This document shows positions 1 to 5,187 of a stretch of DNA of 6,313 nucleotides, piece by piece. The number at the start of each line of letters is the position of its first letter. The stretch's first letter is position 1. Origin of the DNA: an uncultured Marinilabiliales bacterium (GTDB lineage: Bacteria; Bacteroidota; Bacteroidia; Bacteroidales; BM520); assembly GCA_937877575.1 (NCBI GenBank), contig CALFIZ010000197.1, forward strand, positions 1 through 6,313, given 5' to 3'. The notes below the pieces were generated by a model. That model was given only the letters and a program-made list of their open reading frames with translations, made no database searches and was not told the origin of the DNA. Both the position numbers and the translations under genes were made by a program.

Positions 1-1304
1 GTTATGTCGCCATCACTTTTGATACCGCTGCAGTATGAAGGGTCGTATCCTGAACCATATTCTTCGAGAACTGTTGCACCGGATGAGGTTATGGTAAAGT
101 CACCACCTGAAATATTGGTGTACCCGTTTGAAGAAATACCCTTTGACATGTTGCCGGAGTGGTTGATTTCGATGTCACCGCCTGAAATGATAACACCTAT
201 GTCAGCCTTAATGCCTTTACCGTCTTCAGATGTCGAATTGATGTTTATGCTTCCGTCAGTGATGTTGATGATACCGTTGCAGGAAAGGCCGTTGGCACCG
301 GTATTGCTGAGGGTGAGGTTGATGACACTGTTGTTGTTGACGTAAATTGCGCTGTCGGATTTGATGGCTTTGGTTTCAGCACCGGTGGTGGTTATGACTG
401 ATTCACCGCCATTGAAATAGATGTCGTAAGCTGCTTTCAGTCCTTTTACATCTTCTGCGGATGTAGTCAGATTAATAGTGCCGCCGTTGATGTAAATGTT
501 GTTGCCGCAGTCAACGCCGTCACCTGTGCTTTCGAGTACCACGAGATTGCCGTCACCTGAAAGTGTGAAATCGCCGTCCAAGTGCAGACCGTCGCTTGCA
601 GTCTCGTTAATCTGTACAGTGCCTGATGAAATGGTGATATTACCGGTTGCTTTGACAGCATGTTTCTTCATACCGGAAATCTGAATTTCACCAGTACCAG
701 CGTAGAAATAGAGGGAACCTTCGGCTGTAATGGCAGCATTTTTGCCGCTTGTGCCGTCTGACAGCACTGATGTGCCGTTAAGAGTGATGTATGCATCTGC
801 TGCTTCTTCGATTTTGAGTACAGGACCTGATGAAGTATGGGTTAATTCAAGCGAATTAAAAATCAAATACATGTTCTCAGTGCCTGTAAAATCAAGTGAT
901 CCGTTGGGACAACTGCCGCTGATGGAAAAAGTCGTGTTGGGCCTGTTGTTCCCTATTATGACGTCTGTGCCATCGATTGTGATGGTAATGCCTTCATCGG
1001 AATAAGGGTTGGTGACAGTCACACTGCTGCTTGAAAACTCAATTGTGACAGCATCGGAACTTACGCTGGCCATACCGAATGTCAAACTGTCGATTTGGCT
1101 CAGCAGGTAGGATATTTGCCCACTGTTTAAATTGAATATCGCACTTGCCGGCGTGTTTGCGAATTTTATGCTGTTGATGTTTGAAACAGCCTGGTTGGCA
1201 AGTGTATCTCCTGAATTGTGCAAGTATATGTATCTTACTTCATCCTGTGCATTCGCAAAAAGGATGAAAAATATGCAACTCAGCGATAAAAATATTTTTC
1301 TCAT
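1..1304 (-). CDS. Secreted beta-helix carbohydrate-binding protein, Cthe_2159-like (3' end beyond window)
   Basis: The frame is open from the ATG at 1304 to the window edge, giving 434 visible residues with no stop, so the C-terminus is missing. Residues 1-19 form a signal peptide with a likely signal peptidase I cut after ANA, before Q20. Residues about 25-77 are a short module ending in QIDSLTF, related to the N-termini of the next two genes upstream. From about residue 85 the protein is a long Ser/Thr/Asn/Gly-rich repeat of short strands, such as ISGGDIEI, INGGTINL and EDGKGIKA, with turns of roughly 20-30 residues. This pattern fits the Cthe_2159 family (Pfam PF14262, formerly DUF4353), right-handed parallel beta-helices known to bind cellulose or pectin-like polysaccharide. 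A binding role at the cell surface is inferred; I see no catalytic residues I can name. The start overlaps the stop of the preceding gene (ATGA), which supports it. A type IX sorting domain may lie in the missing end. Confidence 0.85.
   Translation of the reverse strand, partial: MRKIFLSLSCIFFILFANAQDEVRYIYLHNSGDTLANQAVSNINSIKFANTPASAIFNLNSGQISYLLSQIDSLTFGMASVSSDAVTIEFSSSSVTVTNPYSDEGITITIDGTDVIIGNNRPNTTFSISGSCPNGSLDFTGTENMYLIFNSLELTHTSSGPVLKIEEAADAYITLNGTSVLSDGTSGKNAAITAEGSLYFYAGTGEIQISGMKKHAVKATGNITISSGTVQINETASDGLHLDGDFTLSGDGNLVVLESTGDGVDCGNNIYINGGTINLTTSAEDVKGLKAAYDIYFNGGESVITTTGAETKAIKSDSAIYVNNNSVINLTLSNTGANGLSCNGIINITDGSININSTSEDGKGIKADIGVIISGGDIEINHSGNMSKGISSNGYTNISGGDFTITSSGATVLEEYGSGYDPSYCSGIKSDGDI
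1301..1304 (-). promoter_or_regulatory. ATGA stop/start overlap (translational coupling)
   Basis: On the minus strand the four bases ATGA hold both the ATG of the beta-helix protein and the TGA of the small type IX cargo. Overlaps of this kind normally mean that one messenger carries both genes and that terminating ribosomes restart on the next gene. No Shine-Dalgarno is visible, as is usual for Bacteroidetes. Confidence 0.7.
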
Positions 1305-1822
1305 AGTTTCAAAAGTTTTTGAATTGTATTGTCTATTTTAATGAAATAAATTCCCTTCGCCAGGGAGGAAATGTCAATGACATCATTGTTCATGACATCT
1401 GTGTTAATGATGGCATGACCGTCCATTGCATAAATTGTCAATGTTTTATTGTGTTCTATGCCACTGATTGTTAATGAATTATATGCCGGATTTGGGAAAA
1501 TGCTTATATCTGCGGATTTATTGTTTCCAATGCCTTCTGTCTGCTGAAAGATAATCTTTCTTATGTCATCAATGTCAATTTCAGTCGTTCCGTTAACAGC
1601 ATTGATGACAATGGTGTTTTCACCGTTGAAGGTGATGTCGTTGTCATCCGTAAGGCTGAATACTTCTTGATTGCCATCATTGTATATGACGTTTATGTTG
1701 ACATATATATTCATCGGTGACAATGGGCTAAGCCCGATAGTCTGACTGAAGGCAGAGCCTGCCATAAGTATCAGTCCAATCGTAAGCATTAATCTGATAA
1801 AGGGTTTCTTCTGCATTTCCAT
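1301..1822 (-). CDS. Small secreted protein with type IX secretion C-terminal sorting domain
   Basis: This is a complete 173-residue protein. Residues 1-26 are a signal peptide (cut likely after AFS, before Q27), giving Sec export to the periplasm. Residues about 45-93 carry the module shared with the neighbouring genes, ending in IDIDDIRKIIF. Residues about 105-173 match the type A type IX secretion sorting domain (TIGR04183-like): it opens with SIFPNPAYNSLTISG, has the YAMDG turn and ISSLAKGIYFIKI, and ends in KLLKL. Family knowledge says this domain sends the protein through the outer membrane, where it is usually cleaved and often anchored to the surface. Nothing else is present, so the mature protein is essentially one small module plus a sorting tag. 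The start is the ATG sharing one base with the upstream stop (TAATG); an ATG two codons later (MQKK) is a possible alternative. I recognise no enzymatic function. Confidence 0.85.
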   Translation of the reverse strand: MEMQKKPFIRLMLTIGLILMAGSAFSQTIGLSPLSPMNIYVNINVIYNDGNQEVFSLTDDNDITFNGENTIVINAVNGTTEIDIDDIRKIIFQQTEGIGNNKSADISIFPNPAYNSLTISGIEHNKTLTIYAMDGHAIINTDVMNNDVIDISSLAKGIYFIKIDNTIQKLLKL

Positions 1823-1824
1823 TA
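1820..1824 (-). promoter_or_regulatory. TAATG stop/start overlap (translational coupling)
   Basis: The TAA of the dockerin-bearing gene and the ATG of the small type IX cargo share one A on the minus strand. Together with the ATGA overlap at 1301-1304, this ties three secreted-protein genes into one coupled set. Confidence 0.65.
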
Positions 1825-2616
1825 GTTGTTTTTAACCGCATATATAATGTTTACTATACCCGTTATATCCAATACGTTAATGATACCGTCGCCATTGACA
1901 TCGGCATTTTCGAATACGAACGGGGCAGCTGAACCATTCATAATATAGTTGATAACAGCAACTATATCAGTGATATTAACAATTCCATCATTATTGGCAT
2001 CGCCGAGAAGACTTTCAAGATTAATAATGGTGATTTCAAAATCAGCTTCTTCAGAGTTACCGGTGATTTCTGAAGTGGCTGTGATTGCGAATGGTAAGGT
2101 CTCATTGACTTCAAAGCCCGATTCAGGAACGGAAACGAGCAGGCAGCCTTCAACGGATTCGTTCGCCCCCAAAGTCAGGGTTGTGGTTTGAACTCCGTCA
2201 ACATAGAATACACCGGTGATTTCACCGGCAGTTTGTGTTAAATTTATTGCATCTTCTGCCGTACCATTGTTAGATACTTTGAATCGCAGGGTTACGTCAC
2301 TGTCCAGATATGCTGTAGTGTCTGGAGTAAGAGCTTCTAATTGTAGAACAGGATTCAATTCGGTTTCCTCAAATAGAATTTTCCTGATATCATCAATGGG
2401 AATCTCAGTGAGCGTATTGGCAGCATTGATGATGATGGTGTTGTCACCATCGAAATAAATACTATCGTTTCCCTCAGTGAGAGTGAATACAGCCGTCCCT
2501 CCACTGACGTAATAAACGGTAGTAGCTACTGTAACTGACTGTGCAAAAGCACTGATTGTCAGAAACATTAAACCTATCATAAGGCTTAGCCGTTTCATAA
2601 ATGATTTTTTGTACAT
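1822..2616 (-). CDS. Secreted protein with C-terminal dockerin type I repeats
   Basis: This is a complete 264-residue protein. The N-terminus is a signal peptide with a likely cut after AFA, before Q26; M7 is an alternative start that keeps the signal peptide. Residues about 34-85 are the module shared with both downstream genes, ending in IPIDDIRKILF. Residues about 90-200 look like an all-beta, CARDB- or Ig-like domain: alternating strands, VSNNGTAED, and few charged clusters. Residues 203-258 hold two dockerin-type calcium loops. The first is GDANNDGIVNITD (ligands D206, N208, D210, N214, D217); the second is ADVNGDGIINVLD (D239, N241, D243, N247, D250). Each loop is followed by a hydrophobic helix. 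Dockerins bind cohesins in clostridial cellulosomes; in Bacteroidales such C-terminal pairs occur without known cohesin partners, so the partner here is unknown. There is no type IX sorting domain, unlike the next gene. The gene lies 54 bp after the esterase stop. Confidence 0.85.
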   Translation of the reverse strand: MYKKSFMKRLSLMIGLMFLTISAFAQSVTVATTVYYVSGGTAVFTLTEGNDSIYFDGDNTIIINAANTLTEIPIDDIRKILFEETELNPVLQLEALTPDTTAYLDSDVTLRFKVSNNGTAEDAINLTQTAGEITGVFYVDGVQTTTLTLGANESVEGCLLVSVPESGFEVNETLPFAITATSEITGNSEEADFEITIINLESLLGDANNDGIVNITDIVAVINYIMNGSAAPFVFENADVNGDGIINVLDITGIVNIIYAVKNN

Positions 2617-2670
2617 TTTTATATGTTTTATTTTAAATATAAAGATTTTATTTGTTGGTTTAGTATTTTT

Positions 2671-3588
2671 TTAGTATAAATTTTTCAGATTTTTATTTTT
2701 CCACTCGCCGCTACTGTAGTTTTTAATTGTTACGGTGGCATCAAGGTCGAAAATATGCTCTTCTTTGTTAAGACAATGCTCTGCAAACAATACGATTTCG
2801 GGTATCGACTTTATCGGAAGTATTGCCACATCGTGTGCATTACCCTTGAAACGCAGAAATACATACTGATAATTGAATTTCTTAAAGCGTTTCACCAGTT
2901 TGTTCGAGCCGAAAAGACCTCTCTTGAAAAATTGTATCTTATTGTAATTAACCACTTTATCATCTGTTCCATGTAAGAACATTGTTGGTGCCGGCTCACG
3001 ATACTTGTAAACCACAGGTGCATTACTCGTGTATATGCCTCCGGAATATGATATTACCCCTGCAAAACTGAAGTCATCCGGAAGGGTGGAAGTCAGACTG
3101 CTGTGGTTGGCATGCAGATAATCGGTTTCAAGAGCGGTGATGGCACCGGCACTGGAACCTATGAGCAGAATGTTGTCAGGGTTGATGCGCAAATCATCGG
3201 AATGTCTGATAAGAAAAGCTACTGCCGCTGCACAGTCTTCGGAAGCATCGTTGATAACTTTTTCAAAAACATTGGCAACTTCCAGATAGCCTGTCACCTT
3301 ATGCCCCTTGAATCCTAACCGATATTCTATTGATGCAACAACGAACCCTTCGTCCGCAAGCTGGGAACAGAAATCTATGGCATATTTGTCATTACGTGCA
3401 CCAGAGACAAAACCACCCCCGAAAATATATACAAGACATGCGGAATCACTGCGCGGAGTGTCAGGTACGTATATGTCAAGTTTCAAGTCAAGTGTGTCAC
3501 GTGTGGCGAAGGTAAAAGTCTTATCTTGTGCTGACGCTGATAAGCATAATAATAACAGCAATATAAGTTGTAGTAGGCATTTTTTCAT
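2671..3588 (-). CDS. Secreted alpha/beta-hydrolase, esterase/acetylesterase-like
   Basis: This is a complete 305-residue protein and the first gene after the promoter at 3636-3665. Residues 1-20 are a Leu-rich signal peptide with a cut after ASA, before Q21. The rest is an alpha/beta hydrolase of the BD-FAE / COG0657 carboxylesterase type. The oxyanion-loop motif is IFGGGF (55-60), the nucleophile elbow is GSSAG (144-148, Ser146), the acid is D210 in HGTDDKVV, and the base is His252 in GNAHD. The SIEYRLG strand (86-92) is also typical. Relatives remove acetyl or other acyl groups from decorated polysaccharides or small esters. That would suit its place before carbohydrate-binding and surface proteins, but the substrate is inferred. 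The usual His of the HGGG motif is replaced by Phe. Cys15 is not in a good lipobox, because Leu sits at -1, so a soluble periplasmic or secreted enzyme is more likely than a lipoprotein. Confidence 0.85.
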   Translation of the reverse strand: MKKCLLQLILLLLLCLSASAQDKTFTFATRDTLDLKLDIYVPDTPRSDSACLVYIFGGGFVSGARNDKYAIDFCSQLADEGFVVASIEYRLGFKGHKVTGYLEVANVFEKVINDASEDCAAAVAFLIRHSDDLRINPDNILLIGSSAGAITALETDYLHANHSSLTSTLPDDFSFAGVISYSGGIYTSNAPVVYKYREPAPTMFLHGTDDKVVNYNKIQFFKRGLFGSNKLVKRFKKFNYQYVFLRFKGNAHDVAILPIKSIPEIVLFAEHCLNKEEHIFDLDATVTIKNYSSGEWKNKNLKNLY

Positions 3589-3635
3589 CTTGACCTGAAT
3601 TATTATTGAATGAATGCTAAAAAATGATTAAACCG

Positions 3636-3665
3636 CAAATGTAATATGATTTTAAAAAAAATCAA
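3636..3665 (-). promoter_or_regulatory. Bacteroidetes sigma-A-type promoter for the esterase operon
   Basis: On the minus strand TTG (3665-3663) is followed by exactly 19 bases and then TACATTTG (3643-3636). This matches the Bacteroidetes consensus of TTG at -33 and TAnnTTTG at -7. Transcription should start near 3629, leaving a leader of about 40 bases before the ATG at 3588. No equally good promoter is seen further downstream, so it may drive all four secreted-protein genes. Confidence 0.75.
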
Positions 3666-3673
3666 CTGTTGAT
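3661..3673. promoter_or_regulatory. Candidate operator: dyad over the -33 element
   Basis: ATCAAC-T-GTTGAT is a perfect 6-bp inverted repeat around one base, and it covers the TTG of the esterase promoter. A protein bound there would be expected to block or modulate initiation. Dyads this short also occur by chance in AT-rich DNA, so this is a candidate only. Confidence 0.3.
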
Positions 3674-3737
3674 AAACGGTTTTTCAAATTTTTTAAGACT
3701 GTTTTTCGTTGCCGGCTCTCGGTTTATATCACAGTTC

Positions 3738-3755
3738 CTGCTGTCATGACAGCAG
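3738..3755. repeat. Perfect 18-bp palindrome after the nitrilase gene
   Basis: CTGCTGTCATGACAGCAG is fully self-complementary. As RNA it would give a 7-bp stem with a CATG loop, starting 14 bases after the nitrilase stop. That position suits a transcript-end hairpin, but no T-run follows on either strand, so it is not a standard intrinsic terminator. It could equally be a protein-binding site upstream of the esterase promoter. Confidence 0.5.
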
Positions 3756-3769
3756 TTCAATAGAAGCAA

Positions 3770-4588
3770 TTAACAATTTATGTAAAATGCCGGTCTGCGG
3801 TCATTGAATATGTCATCAAGCTCGTCGAATGATTTGTTTCGGCTGATGTTGGTGTCAATGGAAGCCCTTGTTATGGCATCGCCGTCGCTTGCGGCTTGTT
3901 GCAATGCTATGCCATGATTGTCGTAAATGACTGATTTACCTGTAAATGTGAGATTTTGTACGGTTCCGTCAGGCAGTTGTCGTGATTCACTGCCATATCT
4001 GTTTGAAACTGCAACAAAGACATTGTTTTCCAATGCTCGCGACTTTATGCCGGTTTCCCAATATGGCGTGACCAAGTTGGCAGGACATGTTATTATGTCG
4101 GCTCCTTTCAAAGCCAGCGTCCTTGCACTTTCCGGGAACCGCCAGTCGTAACATATCATCATTCCTATCCTGCAGTTCCGGTTTGGATGGTTGAAAACGA
4201 AAAAGCCTGTGTCTCCGTACGAGAAACAAAATTTTTCCTTATAGAACAGATGCGTTTTGCGATAAACAATGTATGACTTGTCGGGCATTAATGCAATGGT
4301 GGAGTTGTAAAACCTGTCTCCATCTTTTTCAGCAAATCCGGCAATAATCACATTGTCGTTCTTCGCTGAGTAGTCTCCCAGAAAGTCGGCAAATTCAGTT
4401 GCCGTAAGCGCCAGACCCTCAACTTCCTTATTGTTGAGAAAAGAATAGCCCGTCGTACACAGTTCTGGCAATATGACTATGTCATCATCAAGGTCTTTGA
4501 CAAGTGATTCAATCTGCTGGAAATTTTGGGCTATTTTATCAAAAACAGGTGCAAACTGGACTGTCGCAACGGAACAAATATGTTTCAT
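3770..4588 (-). CDS. Nitrilase-family carbon-nitrogen hydrolase (amidase)
   Basis: This is a complete 272-residue cytoplasmic protein without a signal peptide, of normal length for a single-domain nitrilase-superfamily enzyme (PF00795). The catalytic triad is visible: Glu42 in ILPELCTTGY, Lys111 in YRKTHLFYKEK and Cys146 in MICYDWRFPE. Glu118 probably serves as the second conserved Glu. Such enzymes hydrolyse the C-N bond of amides, carbamoyl compounds or deaminated glutathione-type metabolites through a thioester on the Cys. CYDWRFPE is typical of the amidase / beta-ureidopropionase / Nit-like branches rather than true nitrilases. The exact substrate cannot be read from the sequence. The gene has its own promoter at 4614-4643 and is followed by a palindrome, so it is probably a single-gene unit not co-transcribed with the esterase operon. 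The ATG at 4588 gives the family's usual N-terminus (VATVQFAPVF). Confidence 0.88.
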   Translation of the reverse strand: MKHICSVATVQFAPVFDKIAQNFQQIESLVKDLDDDIVILPELCTTGYSFLNNKEVEGLALTATEFADFLGDYSAKNDNVIIAGFAEKDGDRFYNSTIALMPDKSYIVYRKTHLFYKEKFCFSYGDTGFFVFNHPNRNCRIGMMICYDWRFPESARTLALKGADIITCPANLVTPYWETGIKSRALENNVFVAVSNRYGSESRQLPDGTVQNLTFTGKSVIYDNHGIALQQAASDGDAITRASIDTNISRNKSFDELDDIFNDRRPAFYINC

Positions 4589-4613
4589 GATATGTTAGGA
4601 ATAAATACAGGTG

Positions 4614-4643
4614 CAAAGGTAGCAAAATGAGCCGATTTTTCAA
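4614..4643 (-). promoter_or_regulatory. Bacteroidetes sigma-A-type promoter for the nitrilase gene
   Basis: TTG (4643-4641) is followed by exactly 19 bases and then TACCTTTG (4621-4614) on the minus strand, a full consensus match. The predicted start near 4607 leaves a short leader of about 19 bases with no Shine-Dalgarno. The -33 TTG overlaps the last bases of the dprA remnant, including its stop codon, so the nitrilase gene can be transcribed regardless of the damage upstream. Confidence 0.8.
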
Positions 4644-5044
4644 ATGCAGTCATAATTTTTGCCCGGGAGGCAGCTTATCAGTCCGTTGAGTTCCATGTCG
4701 AGAAGCTCGAATGAAAGTTTGTTGATGGCTATGTCTATTTTTTTTGCTATGAAATCCACATTACAAATTCCGTTTTCCGATATCAGGGAATAGATTGCCT
4801 GCTGTGTGGAGTTGAGATGGGATATGTTTTTTGCCTTTTTTGTATTTGTGCCTGTGTCCCAGTTCAAGTTGCTGATAATGTCTGACGCTGAAGTTGTAAG
4901 AAATGCTTTGTTGTTGTAAATCAAATTGTTGCATCCAACCGAGAAGGCGTCGTTTATTCTACCCGGAATGGCAAAGACTTCCCGGTTGTAGGAGTTTGCG
5001 ATATCTGCGGTAAGCACACCGTTGCCGGTCGTTCCATCTCCCAC
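4640..5044 (-). pseudogene. dprA: C-terminal remnant of DNA-processing protein DprA
   Basis: DprA loads RecA onto incoming single-stranded DNA during natural transformation. The open frame can be started at a GTG at 5044 (134 residues), but real DprA sequence begins only around residue 12-13, at about 5008. From there it shows the end of the Rossmann-fold domain (TADIANSYNREVFAIPGR, then SVGCNNLI). The C-terminal winged-helix domain follows at about residues 77-130 (STQQAIYSLISENG, then LELNGLIS-like helices). Full DprA is about 360-380 residues, so the N-terminal two thirds, including most of the nucleotide-binding fold, are gone. The sequence before 5008 is antisense to an L28 ribosomal-protein fragment on the plus strand, so the first dozen residues and the GTG are accidental. 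A working protein is unlikely. Whether the break is in the genome or in the assembly cannot be told from here. Confidence 0.8.
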
Positions 5045-5155
5045 TCGTTCCGTACCGTCAATCGTAAGTTCCGTCCCAACATCCAGCGCGTCACGATTGT
5101 TGTAGACGGCAAGAAAAAGAAGATGAACGTGTGCATTTTTTGCACACGTTCATAA
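4994..5155 (+). pseudogene. rpmB: Fragment of ribosomal protein L28 (short zinc-ribbon type), out of context
   Basis: In the plus-strand frame starting at 4994, 53 codons read through to a TAA at 5153-5155. The first 47 match bacterial L28 nearly end to end. They open with VCDICGK, then SHSFRT, RKFRPNIQRVTIVVDGK and MNVC, so the first Cys pair and the first Cys of the second pair are present. L28 of this short type (about 60-64 residues) belongs to Firmicutes and related phyla; Bacteroidales L28 is longer and lacks these cysteines. No in-frame ATG lies just upstream, and after MNVC the usual TRC-LRSGK ending is replaced by IFCTRS and a stop, so both ends are lost. The stretch 5011-5110 has about 56% G+C by hand count, against about 41% in the dprA part at 4881-4980. 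It is foreign DNA or an assembly join, not a working gene. Confidence 0.75.
5123..5153 (-). terminator. Hairpin terminator candidate after the methyltransferase gene
   Basis: ATGAACGTGTGCA and TGCACACGTTCAT are perfect 13-bp arms around five bases (AAAAA on the minus strand). On that strand the hairpin begins 34 bases after the methyltransferase stop and is followed by TCTTCTTTTTCTT, a pyrimidine-rich, U-rich tail. This fits an intrinsic terminator for that gene. The tail coincides with the lysine codons of the L28 fragment, so its origin is uncertain. Confidence 0.55.
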
Positions 5156-5187
5156 TAGTTATTTTGGTCTCGTTCAGTAACTTTTTG

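Noticed and set aside
4..1005. Open plus-strand frames opposite the beta-helix gene (4-345, 496-684, 730-1005)
   Set aside because: They are reverse-frame shadows of a repetitive Ser/Thr/Gly-rich coding region. Their products are Pro/Ser/Leu-rich with no family resemblance, and the minus frame has a signal peptide and a recognisable fold.
2617..2670. A possible separate promoter for the dockerin gene in the AT-rich 54-bp gap
   Set aside because: The best -7 match is TATATTTA, ending in A instead of G, and no TTG lies 19 bases upstream. Both real promoters in the window match fully, so read-through from the esterase is simpler.
2671..3588. The esterase as a lipoprotein, anchored through Cys15
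   Set aside because: The residue before Cys15 is Leu, whereas lipoboxes need Gly, Ala or Ser there. A clear ASA-Q signal peptidase I site follows at residues 18-21.
4954..5145. A minus-strand frame of 63 residues starting at an ATG at 5145, and the in-frame N-terminal extension of the dprA remnant
   Set aside because: Both are antisense to the convincing L28 frame on the plus strand and resemble no known family. They are by-products of low stop density there.
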